Positions 36,653 to 45,162 of a stretch of DNA of 64,000 nucleotides are shown here, one piece after another. This DNA is from Phycicoccus jejuensis (GTDB taxonomy: Bacteria; Actinomycetota; Actinomycetes; Actinomycetales; Dermatophilaceae). The notes below the pieces were generated by a model. The model made no database searches. It was given only the letters and a program-made list of their open reading frames with translations, and was not told where the DNA came from. Positions within the stretch are counted from its first letter, which is position 1, and each line of letters begins with the position of its first letter. Position numbers and translations under genes: made by a program. The stretch spans positions 124,001-188,000 of the forward strand of contig NZ_JOEE01000003.1 in NCBI RefSeq assembly GCF_000720925.1. Reading direction: 5' to 3'.

Positions 36653-39171
36653 GACGGGTGTCCCTCCGCGGTGTCGTCGTCGGCGCCGGCGTCCTCCACG
36701 CCAGCGTCATCGGCCTCGGCCTCCGGGTCCTGCCGGCCGAGCAGGGCGACCGGACGGTCGGCGAGCAGCCCCTCGAGCGGCGCGGCTCCGGCGGCCACGG
36801 GACGGCCCGACAGCACCTCGGTCCACTCCCCCGCCGGCACCTCGAGCGCGGCGTCGCCGAACCCGCCGGCGTCGGCGAGCTTGCCCGCGGCGCGGGTGAC
36901 GACGACGAGCGCGCGGGCGCCGTCGGCGTCGCCGCGGGCGAAGGCCAGCGCGTGCTCGCTGCCGGTGTCGACCGGCTCGTACGTGGCGTCCGGCCCGACG
37001 AACGCCTCCGGGTGCTCGCGCCGCAGCCGCAGCGCGAGCGCGGTGAGGCGCATCTTGTCGTCGTCGAGGTCGAAGCAGGGCTCGTCGTCGTCGACCCGCG
37101 CGAGCCGCTCGGCGCGGTCGGACCAGTCGACGGGCCGACGGTTGTCGGGGTCGACGAGCGCGAGCATCCCGATCTCGCAGCCCTGGTAGACGTCCGGGAC
37201 ACCGGGCATCGTCAGCTGGACGAGCTTCTGCCCGAGGATGTTCGCGCGCACCGAGGCCTCGTGCGGCCCGGTCCACGCGTCGAGGTGCTCGTGCACGGCG
37301 AGGTCGCGCCCGACGGCCCGCGCGAACGCGACGACCTCCGACTCGTAGTCCTCGTCGCCGTCGACCCACGCGGTGTGGACCTTGGACTCGCGCACCGCCT
37401 TGAGGAGGTACTCCTCGAGCCGCGCCCCGCTGACCGGCCACGTCCCGACGAGGGTCTGCCAGACGAGGTACTCGGTCGGGGCGTCGACGCGCTCGGTGCG
37501 GTACTGCGCCGCGAGCTCGCGGGCGCGGGCCAGCCACTGCTCCCAGCCGCGGGCGTCCTCGGCGAGGACCATGAGACGGGCCCGGGTGTCCTCGGAACGC
37601 TTCGTGTCGTGCGTGGTCAGCGTCGTCATCGACGTCGGCCACTCGGCCTGCTGCCGGGCGCACCACGCGTGGAAGGCGTCGACGTCGGAGGCGAGGACCT
37701 CCGGGTGGCCGCCGACCTCGTTGGCCCCCGAGAGCCGGAACCACCGGTAGAACGCGGTGTCCTCGATGCCCTTAGCCATGACCGGCCCGCAGGTCTGCTG
37801 GAAGCGCACCCGCAGCTCGTCGGCGACCCGGCCGGTGTCGGGGGCGGCCTCGGGGACCTCGCGGTCGAGCACCAGGCGCACGACGAGGTCGAGCGCGTCC
37901 TCGTCGCTCGGCGCGAGGATGCCCCGCGCGCGGGCGGCGGCGTCGTCGACGACCGCGGCCTGCTCGGGGTCGACACCCCGACCGGGCACGACGTAGGCGC
38001 GGTAGCGGTCCATCGAGACGAGCAGCGCCTCGAGGGCACGGCGGACGGCGACGGCGTCGGCGTCGGGGACGACCCGGCGCGCCAGGCGCATCAGCCGGTC
38101 GACCTCGGCGGCCTGGACGTCGTCCACCACCAGGCGCTTGCTCTCCTGGACGACCCTTTCGAGGGACTCCTCCCCCGGGGCGACCTCGGCCCACAGGCGG
38201 TCGAGCGTGCCGGTCTCGTCGGCCGGCGTGAGCACCTGCTGGACGCGCAGCAGCGCGTCGTAGCCGGTCGTGCCGGCGCAGCGCCACGCGTCGGGCAGCC
38301 GCTCCTCGCCCTCGAGGATCTTCTCGACGACGACCCACGCGTCGCCGGTGGCGTCGGCGAGCCGCTCGAGGTAGCCGCCGGGGTCGGCGAGGCCGTCCGG
38401 GTGGTCGATGCGGAAGCCGTCGACCTGGCCGTGCCCGTGCAGCGCGAGCAGCAGGGCGTGCGTCGCGGTGAAGACGACGGGGTCCTCGACGCGGACGGCG
38501 ACGAGCGTCGTCACGTCGAAGAAGCGCCGGTAGTTGAGGGCGTCGCCCTCGCGCCAGCTCGAGAGCCGGTAGGCCTGCGCCTCGACGAGCTCGGCGAGCG
38601 GGAGCTCCTCGGTGCCGGGCGCGACCGGGAACTCGTGGTCGTAGTAGCGCAGCACCGGGTCGGCCCCGCCCGGGCCGCCGTCCGCGGCGAGGACGAGCTC
38701 ACCACGGTCGAGGACCTGCTCGAGCGACGCGCCGAGCACCGGCATGAGGATGCGGTCGTCCTCGGCGACCCAGTCGACGTCGAACCAGCCGGCGTACGGC
38801 GAGCGTCGGCCCTCGCGCAGGAGCGACCAGAACGGCGCGTTGAGGTGCTCCGGCGAGGGCACGGCCATGTGGTTCGGGACGACGTCGACGACGACGCCGA
38901 GCCCGGCCCCACGGCACGCCGCGACGAGCCGGTCGAACGCCTCGCGCCCGCCCGCCTCCTCGCTGATCCGCGTGTGGTCGAGCACGTCGTAGCCGTGCAT
39001 CGACCCCGGCGCGGGCTGGAGGATGGGCGAGAGGTAGACGTGCGAGACGCCGAGCGAGGCCAGGTACGGGACCTGCGCGGCGGCGTCGTCGAAGCCGAAC
39101 CCGCCGTGGACCTGGAGCCGGTAGGTCGCCGTCGGGACGACGCGGGAGGGGTCGGGGCGGTGGGCCACCAC
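36649..39171 (-). CDS. treY: Malto-oligosyltrehalose synthase
   Basis: An 840-residue GH13 enzyme that converts the reducing end of a maltodextrin into a trehalose unit. It begins PTATYRLQVHGGFGFDDAAA and has SHVYLSPILQPAPGSMHGYD, VVPNHMAV, VDGFRIDHPDGLADPGGYLE (nucleophile Asp), VVVEKILEGEERLP (acid Glu) and TTHDTKRSEDTRARL. These are standard TreY signatures, and the length is slightly above the usual range. It starts three bases after the treX stop and overlaps treZ, so translation is coupled. Confidence 0.96.
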   Translation of the reverse strand: MVAHRPDPSRVVPTATYRLQVHGGFGFDDAAAQVPYLASLGVSHVYLSPILQPAPGSMHGYDVLDHTRISEEAGGREAFDRLVAACRGAGLGVVVDVVPNHMAVPSPEHLNAPFWSLLREGRRSPYAGWFDVDWVAEDDRILMPVLGASLEQVLDRGELVLAADGGPGGADPVLRYYDHEFPVAPGTEELPLAELVEAQAYRLSSWREGDALNYRRFFDVTTLVAVRVEDPVVFTATHALLLALHGHGQVDGFRIDHPDGLADPGGYLERLADATGDAWVVVEKILEGEERLPDAWRCAGTTGYDALLRVQQVLTPADETGTLDRLWAEVAPGEESLERVVQESKRLVVDDVQAAEVDRLMRLARRVVPDADAVAVRRALEALLVSMDRYRAYVVPGRGVDPEQAAVVDDAAARARGILAPSDEDALDLVVRLVLDREVPEAAPDTGRVADELRVRFQQTCGPVMAKGIEDTAFYRWFRLSGANEVGGHPEVLASDVDAFHAWCARQQAEWPTSMTTLTTHDTKRSEDTRARLMVLAEDARGWEQWLARARELAAQYRTERVDAPTEYLVWQTLVGTWPVSGARLEEYLLKAVRESKVHTAWVDGDEDYESEVVAFARAVGRDLAVHEHLDAWTGPHEASVRANILGQKLVQLTMPGVPDVYQGCEIGMLALVDPDNRRPVDWSDRAERLARVDDDEPCFDLDDDKMRLTALALRLRREHPEAFVGPDATYEPVDTGSEHALAFARGDADGARALVVVTRAAGKLADAGGFGDAALEVPAGEWTEVLSGRPVAAGAAPLEGLLADRPVALLGRQDPEAEADDAGVEDAGADDDTAEGHPS

Positions 39172-39174
39172 GGG

Positions 39175-41325
39175 TCAGACCCTCGTCGCGCCGGCCGCTC
39201 CCGCCGCGGGGGTGAGCACCTCGCGGGGGTCGCGCAGGACGATGACCGAGCGCGCCGAGACCGTGACCGTGGAGCCCGCGTCGTGCCACTCGGGCTCGAC
39301 GCTGTCGGCGGCGGTGTCGATCTCGGTGCACCAGCGCTCGCCCCACTCGTCGCCGGGCAGGACGAACTCGTGGTCCTCGTGGTCGGCGTTGAACAGGACG
39401 AGGAAGTCGTCGTCGACGACCGGTCGGCCGCGCAGGTCCGGGCTGGGGATGGCCTCGCCGTTGAGGAAGACGGTCATCATCCGCGCCTCGCCGTCGCTCC
39501 AGTCGCCGTCGCCCATCCGCTCACCGCTCGGCTGGAACCACGCGATGTCGCCGAGCTCGGACTGGCCGCCGTGGTCGGCGCTGCCGGCGAAGAAGCGGCG
39601 CCGGCGGAAGACCGGGTGCTCGCTGCGCAGCTTCGCGACCGCGCTCGTGAAGGCGAAGAGGTCGCGCTGCTCGTCGTCGAGGTCCCAGTCGACCCACGAG
39701 AGCTCGTTGTCCTGGCAGTAGACGTTGTTGTTGCCCTGCTGGGTGCGGCCGATCTCGTCGCCGTGCGCGATCATCGGCACGCCCTGGCTGAGCAGGAGCG
39801 TGGCGAGGAAGTTGCGCTGCTGGCGGCGGCGCAGGGCGCGCACCTCCGGGTCGTCGGTCTCGCCCTCGACCCCGCAGTTCCAGGAGCGGTTGTGGCTCTC
39901 GCCGTCGCGGCCGTCCTCGCCGTTGGCCTCGTTGTGCTTCTCGTTGTACGAGACCAGGTCCCGCAGCGTGAAGCCGTCGTGCGCGATGACGAAGTTGATG
40001 CTCGCGATCGGCTTGCGTCCGTTGTGCTCGTAGAGGTCGCTCGAACCGGTGAGGCGCGAGGCGAACTCGCCGAGCGAGCCCGGCTCCCCGCGCCAGAAGT
40101 CGCGGACGGTGTCGCGGTACTTGCCGTTCCACTCGGTCCACAGGGGCGGGAAGCCGCCGACCTGGTAGCCCCCGTCGCCGACGTCCCAGGGCTCGGCGAT
40201 GAGCTTGACCTGGCTGATCACCGGGTCCTGCTGGATGAGGTCGAAGAAGGCCGAGAGCTTGTCGACCTCGTGGAACTGGCGGGCCAGCGTCGCCGCGAGG
40301 TCGAACCGGAAGCCGTCGACGTGCATCTCGGTGACCCAGTAGCGCAGGCTGTCCATGATCAGCTGGAGCACGTGCGGGTGGCGCATGAGCAGGCTGTTGC
40401 CGGTGCCCGTCGTGTCGTAGTAGTGCTCCTTGGCGTCGTCGACGAGCCGGTAGTACGCGGCGTTGTCGATGCCCTTGAAGCTGATCGTCGGGCCCATCTC
40501 GTTGCCCTCGGCGGTGTGGTTGTAGACGACGTCGAGGATGACCTCGATGTTCGCCTCGTGCAGCGCCTTGACCATCGCCTTGAACTCGGTGACCTGCTCG
40601 CCGCGGTCGGCGCGCGCGTACGCGTTGTGCGGCGCGAGGAAGCCGATCGTGTTGTAGCCCCAGTAGTTCGTCAGGCCCTTGGCCTGCAGCGAGGTGTCCT
40701 GGACGAACTGGTGCACCGGCATGAGCTCGATGGCCGTCACGCCGAGCTTCGTCAGGTGCTCGACGATCGCCGGGTGGCCCAGGGCCGCGTAGGTGCCGCG
40801 GATCTCCTCGGGGATCTCGGGGTGGGTCATCGTCAGGCCCCGCACGTGCGCCTCGTAGATGACGCTCTCGTGGTACTCGTGGCGCGGCGGGCGGTCGTGG
40901 CCCCAGTCGAAGTACGGGTTGATGACGACGCCGAGCATCGTCTTGCCGAGGCTGTCGTCGGTGTTGCGGACCTCGGGGTCGTCGAAGTCGTAGCTGAACA
41001 GGGCGGGGTCGTTCTCGACCTGGCCCTCGACGGCCTTCGCGTAGGGGTCGAGGAGGAGCTTGCTCGGGTCGCAGCGGTGCCCGTTCTCGGGCTCGTACGG
41101 GCCGTGGACGCGGTAGCCGTAGCGCTGCCCCGGCTGGATCGCCGGCAGGTAGCCGTGCCAGACGAAGCCGTCGACCTCCGGCAGGTCGATGCGGGTCTCG
41201 GCGCCGTCGTCGTCGATGAGGCAGAGCTCGACACGCTCGGCGACCTCGCTGAACAGCGCGAAGTTCACGCCGGAGCCGTCGTAGGTGGCGCCCAGGGGGT
41301 AGGAGGTGCCGGGCCAGATCTCCAC
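39175..41325 (-). CDS. treX: Glycogen debranching enzyme (isoamylase type)
   Basis: A 716-residue GlgX/TreX enzyme that cleaves alpha-1,6 branches of glycogen, supplying linear dextrins to TreY and TreZ. The N-terminal CBM48 domain begins PGTSYPLGATYDGSGVNFAL. The catalytic regions are VVYNHTAEGNEMGPT, HVDGFRFDLAATLAR (nucleophile Asp), KLIAEPWDVGDGGYQVG (acid Glu) and IAHDGFTLRDLVSYN. The start is GTG at 41325. It heads the trehalose operon; the 189-base gap upstream also serves the divergent reductase gene, and I see no clear operator there. Confidence 0.96.
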   Translation of the reverse strand: MEIWPGTSYPLGATYDGSGVNFALFSEVAERVELCLIDDDGAETRIDLPEVDGFVWHGYLPAIQPGQRYGYRVHGPYEPENGHRCDPSKLLLDPYAKAVEGQVENDPALFSYDFDDPEVRNTDDSLGKTMLGVVINPYFDWGHDRPPRHEYHESVIYEAHVRGLTMTHPEIPEEIRGTYAALGHPAIVEHLTKLGVTAIELMPVHQFVQDTSLQAKGLTNYWGYNTIGFLAPHNAYARADRGEQVTEFKAMVKALHEANIEVILDVVYNHTAEGNEMGPTISFKGIDNAAYYRLVDDAKEHYYDTTGTGNSLLMRHPHVLQLIMDSLRYWVTEMHVDGFRFDLAATLARQFHEVDKLSAFFDLIQQDPVISQVKLIAEPWDVGDGGYQVGGFPPLWTEWNGKYRDTVRDFWRGEPGSLGEFASRLTGSSDLYEHNGRKPIASINFVIAHDGFTLRDLVSYNEKHNEANGEDGRDGESHNRSWNCGVEGETDDPEVRALRRRQQRNFLATLLLSQGVPMIAHGDEIGRTQQGNNNVYCQDNELSWVDWDLDDEQRDLFAFTSAVAKLRSEHPVFRRRRFFAGSADHGGQSELGDIAWFQPSGERMGDGDWSDGEARMMTVFLNGEAIPSPDLRGRPVVDDDFLVLFNADHEDHEFVLPGDEWGERWCTEIDTAADSVEPEWHDAGSTVTVSARSVIVLRDPREVLTPAAGAAGATRV

Positions 41326-41514
41326 AGGTGATGCCTTTCGTGGGGTGTCGCTGCAGGGCCAGCGGCGCTGCCGGCGTCGCGCGGCCGACCGGCCGCTGCG
41401 GACTACTCAACCTACCGGTGACGTGCGACGCGACGGACCAGGCCGTCGAACCCTCGTCACGGGTCTCGGTTACTGTCGGGCCAGCCCTACCCCCCGACCC
41501 CGAGGAGCAACCCC

Positions 41515-42270
41515 ATGTCCGACCAGCGCGTCGCCGTCGTCACCGGAGCCGCCCGCGGGATCGGTGCCGCCACCGCCGAGCGGCTGGCCCGCGACGGGTT
41601 CGCCGTGGCCGTCCTCGACCTCGACGAGGCCGCCTGCGAGGAGGTCGCCGGGCGCATCCGCGACGCCGGGGGCCGCGCGCTCGGGGTGGGCGTCGACGTC
41701 TCGGACGCGGCCGCCGTCGAGGCCGGCGTGGCGCGGGTGGCCGACGAGCTCGGCCCGCCGGTCGTCCTCGTCAACAACGCCGGCATCATCCGCGACAACC
41801 TCATCTTCAAGATGACCGAGGACGACTGGGACTCGGTGATGGCGGTGCACCTCAAGGGCGCGTTCCTCATGACCAAGGCCTGCCAGGCGCACATGACGCA
41901 GGAGCGCTACGGCCGCATCGTCAACCTCTCCTCGTCCTCGGCGCAGGGCAACCGCGGCCAGGCCAACTACTCGGCCGCCAAGGCCGGCCTCCAGGGCTTC
42001 ACGAAGACCCTCGCGATCGAGCTCGGCAAGTTCGGCGTCACCGCGAACGCCGTGGCGCCCGGCTTCATCGAGACCGACATGACGCGGGCGACCGCCGAGC
42101 GGCTCAAGGTCTCGTTCGAGGACTTCCTCACCCACACGGCGTCGCAGATCCCCGTCGCGCGCGTCGGGCAGCCCGCCGACATCGCCGCGACGATCTCCTT
42201 CCTCGTCTCCGAGGAGGCCGGCTTCGTGTCCGGCCAGGTCATCTACGTCGCCGGCGGCCCCCTCGACTGA
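41515..42270 (+). CDS. fabG: 3-oxoacyl-[ACP] reductase-like short-chain dehydrogenase (FabG-like)
   Basis: A 251-residue NAD(P)-dependent SDR. The cofactor motif is VVTGAARGIGAATAERLA, the NNAG motif follows, and the catalytic Ser-Tyr-Lys residues lie in NLSSSSAQGNRGQANYSAAK. FVSGQVIYVAGGPLD closes the fold. It reduces 3-oxoacyl thioesters, probably in fatty acid metabolism, given the acyl-CoA dehydrogenase next door. The assignment to ACP or CoA substrates is open. AGGAG about eight bases before the ATG is a good ribosome site. Confidence 0.88.
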   Translation: MSDQRVAVVTGAARGIGAATAERLARDGFAVAVLDLDEAACEEVAGRIRDAGGRALGVGVDVSDAAAVEAGVARVADELGPPVVLVNNAGIIRDNLIFKMTEDDWDSVMAVHLKGAFLMTKACQAHMTQERYGRIVNLSSSSAQGNRGQANYSAAKAGLQGFTKTLAIELGKFGVTANAVAPGFIETDMTRATAERLKVSFEDFLTHTASQIPVARVGQPADIAATISFLVSEEAGFVSGQVIYVAGGPLD

Positions 42271-42295
42271 CCTCTGCTCCCCACCCGTCTCCCCT

Positions 42296-42369
42296 TTTCG
42301 GGGTCACCCCGAAATGTCCACGAGACCCCGGTTCCGAACCGGGGTCTCGTGGACGAACCGGGGTCTCGG
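42296..42369. repeat. Cluster of perfect palindromes between convergent genes
   Basis: A palindrome with 9-bp arms (TTTCGGGGT) lies at 42296-42314. It is followed by one with 19-bp perfect arms and a single central base at 42316-42354 (left arm GTCCACGAGACCCCGGTTC). A third copy of the half-site, GAACCGGGGTCTCGG, follows at 42355-42369. They probably terminate the FabG-like transcript, but the extra half-site and perfect symmetry exceed what a terminator needs. Confidence 0.85.
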
Positions 42370-42406
42370 CACCACCGGGCCGTCGAGACCTGACCGGACG
42401 GACACG

Positions 42407-42443
42407 ACGACGCCCCCGGACCGCTGCGGTCCGGGGGCGTCGT
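42407..42443. terminator. Hairpin terminator of the acyl-CoA dehydrogenase gene
   Basis: Perfect 18-bp arms (ACGACGCCCCCGGACCGC and its complement) around one base lie 12 bases past the minus-strand stop codon. Confidence 0.8.
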
Positions 42444-42455
42444 GGTGTCAGGTGC

Positions 42456-43601
42456 TCAGAGGCCGAGGTCGCGGCCGATGAGCTCCTTCATGATCTCGTT
42501 CGAGCCGGCCCAGATCTTCGAGACGCGGGCGTCGCGCCAGGCGCGGGCCACGCGGTACTCGTTCATGAATCCGTAGCCGCCGTGCAGCTGGACGCACTCG
42601 TCGAGCACCTCGTTCTGCACCTGCGCCGAGAACCACTTGGCCTTCGCGGCGTCGACCGGGGTGAGCTTGCCCTCGGCGTGCGCGGCGACGCAGTCGTCGA
42701 CGTAGGCCTGGGTGACCTCGAGCTTGGTCAGCAGCTCGGCCATCTTGAACTTGTTGTGCTGGAACGAGCCGACGGGCTGCCCGAACGCCTTGCGCTCCTT
42801 CGTGTACTCGACCGTCTCGCGGAAGATCTGGAAGGCGTGCGCGGTGTTGGCGACGGCGGCGCCGATGCGCTCCTGCGGCAGGCGCTGCATCATCGCGATG
42901 AAGCCCATGCCCTCCTCGCCGAGCCGGTTGGCGTCGGGGACGCGGACGTCCTCGAAGAACAGCTCGGAGGTGTCGGCCTCCTCCTGCCCGACCTTGTCGA
43001 GCTTGCGACCGCGGGTGAAGCCCTCCATCCCCTCCTCGACGACGAGCAGGGTGATGCCCTTGGCGCCCTTGGACGGGTCGGTGCGGGCCGCGACGATGAC
43101 GAGGTCGGCCTGGTAGCCGTTCGTGATGAAGGTCTTGCTGCCGTTGAGGACCCAGTGGTCGCCGTCGCGCACGGCGGTGGTCTTCAGCGCCGCGAGGTCG
43201 GAGCCGCCGGAGGGCTCGGTCATCGCGATGGCGGCGATGAGCTCGCCGTTGGCCATGCCGGGAAGCCAGCGCTCCTTCTGCTCCTGCGTGCCGAGGTCGA
43301 CGATGTACGGCGGGCAGACGTCGGAGTGGATGCCGAAGCAGGACGACACGGCGAAGTTGAAGCCGGCGATGACCTCGGCCGCGATCGCGTTGAAGCGGTA
43401 GTCCTCGGCCCCCATCCCGCCGAACTCCTCGGGGATGTCGAGGCCGAAGAGGCCCTGCTTGCCGGCCTCCTTCCAGATGTCGCGCTCGACGGCCTTGACC
43501 TCGAGCATCTGCTCGGCACGCGGCTTGAGCGTGCGCTCGACGAACTCGGCGACGGAGGCGCGGAAGTCCTCGTGCTCGGCGGCGTAGACGTTGCGGGGCA
43601 T
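42456..43601 (-). CDS. Acyl-CoA dehydrogenase
   Basis: A 381-residue flavoenzyme catalysing the first step of beta-oxidation. Motifs are FGLDIPEEFGGMG, AIAMTEPSGGSDLAALKTTA (FAD/substrate loop), GSKTFITNGYQADL, QPVGSFQHNKFKMAELLTKL and the C-terminal LHGGYGFMNEYRVARAWRDA with IWAGSNEIMKELIGRDL. Start at 43601 (MPRNVYAAEHEDF) matches the family; an upstream in-frame ATG would add a poor extension. It is divergent from a TetR regulator with a palindrome between, which suggests local control. Confidence 0.94.
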   Translation of the reverse strand: MPRNVYAAEHEDFRASVAEFVERTLKPRAEQMLEVKAVERDIWKEAGKQGLFGLDIPEEFGGMGAEDYRFNAIAAEVIAGFNFAVSSCFGIHSDVCPPYIVDLGTQEQKERWLPGMANGELIAAIAMTEPSGGSDLAALKTTAVRDGDHWVLNGSKTFITNGYQADLVIVAARTDPSKGAKGITLLVVEEGMEGFTRGRKLDKVGQEEADTSELFFEDVRVPDANRLGEEGMGFIAMMQRLPQERIGAAVANTAHAFQIFRETVEYTKERKAFGQPVGSFQHNKFKMAELLTKLEVTQAYVDDCVAAHAEGKLTPVDAAKAKWFSAQVQNEVLDECVQLHGGYGFMNEYRVARAWRDARVSKIWAGSNEIMKELIGRDLGL

Positions 43602-43647
43602 GCGGCTCCTCGGCTCGGTGGACGGACGGCGGCGGCACGCCACCGTT

Positions 43648-43667
43648 GACTAAGCGCTTGCTTAGTC
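43648..43667. promoter_or_regulatory. Palindrome GACTAAGC-N4-GCTTAGTC, probable TetR operator
   Basis: Perfect 8-bp arms around GCTT lie in the 81-base gap between the divergent acyl-CoA dehydrogenase and TetR genes. A TTGACT -35-like box overlaps its left edge on the plus strand. It is AT-rich compared with its surroundings, as operators often are. Confidence 0.7.
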
Positions 43668-43682
43668 TGACGCCGGTGCGGC

Positions 43683-44351
43683 ATGCTGTCAACCGTGCCC
43701 GCGACCACTCCTGCGACCGAGACCGCCGTCCTCGCCGCGCTCGCGCCCGAGGGCGGGCGGCCGGGTGGCGCCACCGACGTCGGCGACACCGCGACGCGGG
43801 TGATGCTCGCCGCCGCCGACGCGTTCGCCGAGAACGGGTTCCCCGCGACGACGACGCGCGACATCGCCTCGCGGGCCGGCCTCTCCCCCGCCGGCGTCTA
43901 CGTGCACTTCTCGTCCAAGGAGAAGCTGCTCTTCGAGATCAGCCGGCGCGGCCACGCCCGGGCCCGCGACCTCCTCGTCGCCGCGGCCTCCGACGCCGCC
44001 TCCCCCACCGAGGCCCTCCGCGCGATCATCGGCGGGTTCTCGCGCTGGCACGCCGAGCACCACCAGCTGGGCCGGATCGTCCAGTTCGAGTTCCGCCACC
44101 TCTCCCTCGAGCACCAGGCCGAGGTCATCGACCTGCGCAAGGAGATCGACCGGGTCGTCGCCGACGTGCTGCGCGACGGCGTCGAGTCCGGCGAGCTCGA
44201 CGTCGAGGACGTCCCCACGACCGCGCTGGCCCTGCTGTCGATGGCCATCGACGTCGCCCGCTGGTACGTCCCCGGCGGCCGACGCACCCCCGAGATGGTC
44301 GAGCGCACCTACGGCGACCTCGCCGTGCGCCTCGCCGGCGGGCGCCGCTGA
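43683..44351 (+). CDS. TetR-family transcriptional regulator
   Basis: A 222-residue regulator. After a 35-residue N-terminal arm comes the TetR helix-turn-helix, AADAFAENGFPATTTRDIAS followed by RAGLSPAGVYVHFSSKEKLL. The helical ligand domain includes HAEHHQLGRIVQFEFRHLSL. Its neighbour and shared palindrome point to control of fatty-acid degradation, with acyl-CoA as the likely inducer by analogy. Start ATG at 43683; a GTG four codons later is possible. Confidence 0.88.
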   Translation: MLSTVPATTPATETAVLAALAPEGGRPGGATDVGDTATRVMLAAADAFAENGFPATTTRDIASRAGLSPAGVYVHFSSKEKLLFEISRRGHARARDLLVAAASDAASPTEALRAIIGGFSRWHAEHHQLGRIVQFEFRHLSLEHQAEVIDLRKEIDRVVADVLRDGVESGELDVEDVPTTALALLSMAIDVARWYVPGGRRTPEMVERTYGDLAVRLAGGRR

Positions 44352-44407
44352 CCCCTCGCCCGCACCGGGCGCCCCGGCCGCTGCGCGGACCGGCCCTCTC
44401 CGGCCGA

Positions 44408-44413
44408 TAGCCT
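44408..44413 (+). promoter_or_regulatory. -10 box TAGCCT of the methyltransferase gene, leaderless
   Basis: TAGCCT ends six bases before the GTG start codon at 44420. Confidence 0.5.
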
Positions 44414-44419
44414 GACGCG

Positions 44420-45145
44420 GTGACGGAGCACGGCCACGGCGGATCCCCCTCGATCGCGACCCCCGACTACTGGTGGTACGTCGCGCGGGCCGACCTGCTC
44501 GAGGTCGCCCTGCGCGAGCTCGTCGACGGCGCCGACACCGCCCTCGACCTGGGCAGCGCGGACGGCCCGAGCGCCGCCTGGTTCCGGGAGGCCGTGGGGC
44601 GCACCGCCTCCCTCGACATCGACCCCCGCGGCCTCGCCGCGAACGGGGTCTGCGGCTCGGCGCTCGCCCTGCCCTTCGAGGACGCCTCCTTCGACGCCGT
44701 CGCCGCCTTCGACGTCATCGAGCACTGCGCCCCCGAGGCCGACGCCCTCGCCGAGGTGCGCCGCGTCCTGCGGCCGGGCGGGCGCTTCCTCATGTCGGTG
44801 CCGGCCTACACCTGGGCGTGGTCGGACTTCGACGTCGCCAACGGCCACCACCGCCGCTACACGAGACGGCGCGCGGTCGCGTCCCTCGAGCGGTCCGGCT
44901 TCCGGGTCGAGCGCGCGACGTACGGCTTCAGCACCGTCTTCCCCCTCTTCGTCGCCGAGCGCGCGGCCCGCAAGGTGGCGGGCCGCACCGCGGACGGCGC
45001 CGCCGACATCGTCGAGGTGCCGCGGGTCCCACGGCCCCTCAACGCGACGCTGCGCGCGATGTGCCGGGTCGACCGGGCGCTCCTGCGGCGGACCGACCTC
45101 CCCTTCGGCTCGTCGGTCTTCGTCGGGGCGACGCGGGTCGGCTGA
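44420..45145 (+). CDS. Class I SAM-dependent methyltransferase
   Basis: A 241-residue methyltransferase of the Methyltransf_11 type. The SAM-binding motif I is TALDLGSADGPSAAW, followed by ASLDIDPRGLAANGV, FDAVAAFDVIEHCAPEADAL and LRPGGRFLMSVPAY. The C-terminal part (RYTRRRAVASLERSGFRVER) resembles enzymes that modify sugars or lipid-linked glycans. The adjacent epimerase and glycosyltransferase genes, convergent with it, support a role in surface polysaccharide, but the substrate is unknown. Confidence 0.85.
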   Translation: MTEHGHGGSPSIATPDYWWYVARADLLEVALRELVDGADTALDLGSADGPSAAWFREAVGRTASLDIDPRGLAANGVCGSALALPFEDASFDAVAAFDVIEHCAPEADALAEVRRVLRPGGRFLMSVPAYTWAWSDFDVANGHHRRYTRRRAVASLERSGFRVERATYGFSTVFPLFVAERAARKVAGRTADGAADIVEVPRVPRPLNATLRAMCRVDRALLRRTDLPFGSSVFVGATRVG

Positions 45146-45162
45146 CCGCGCCCCCGCCGGGC

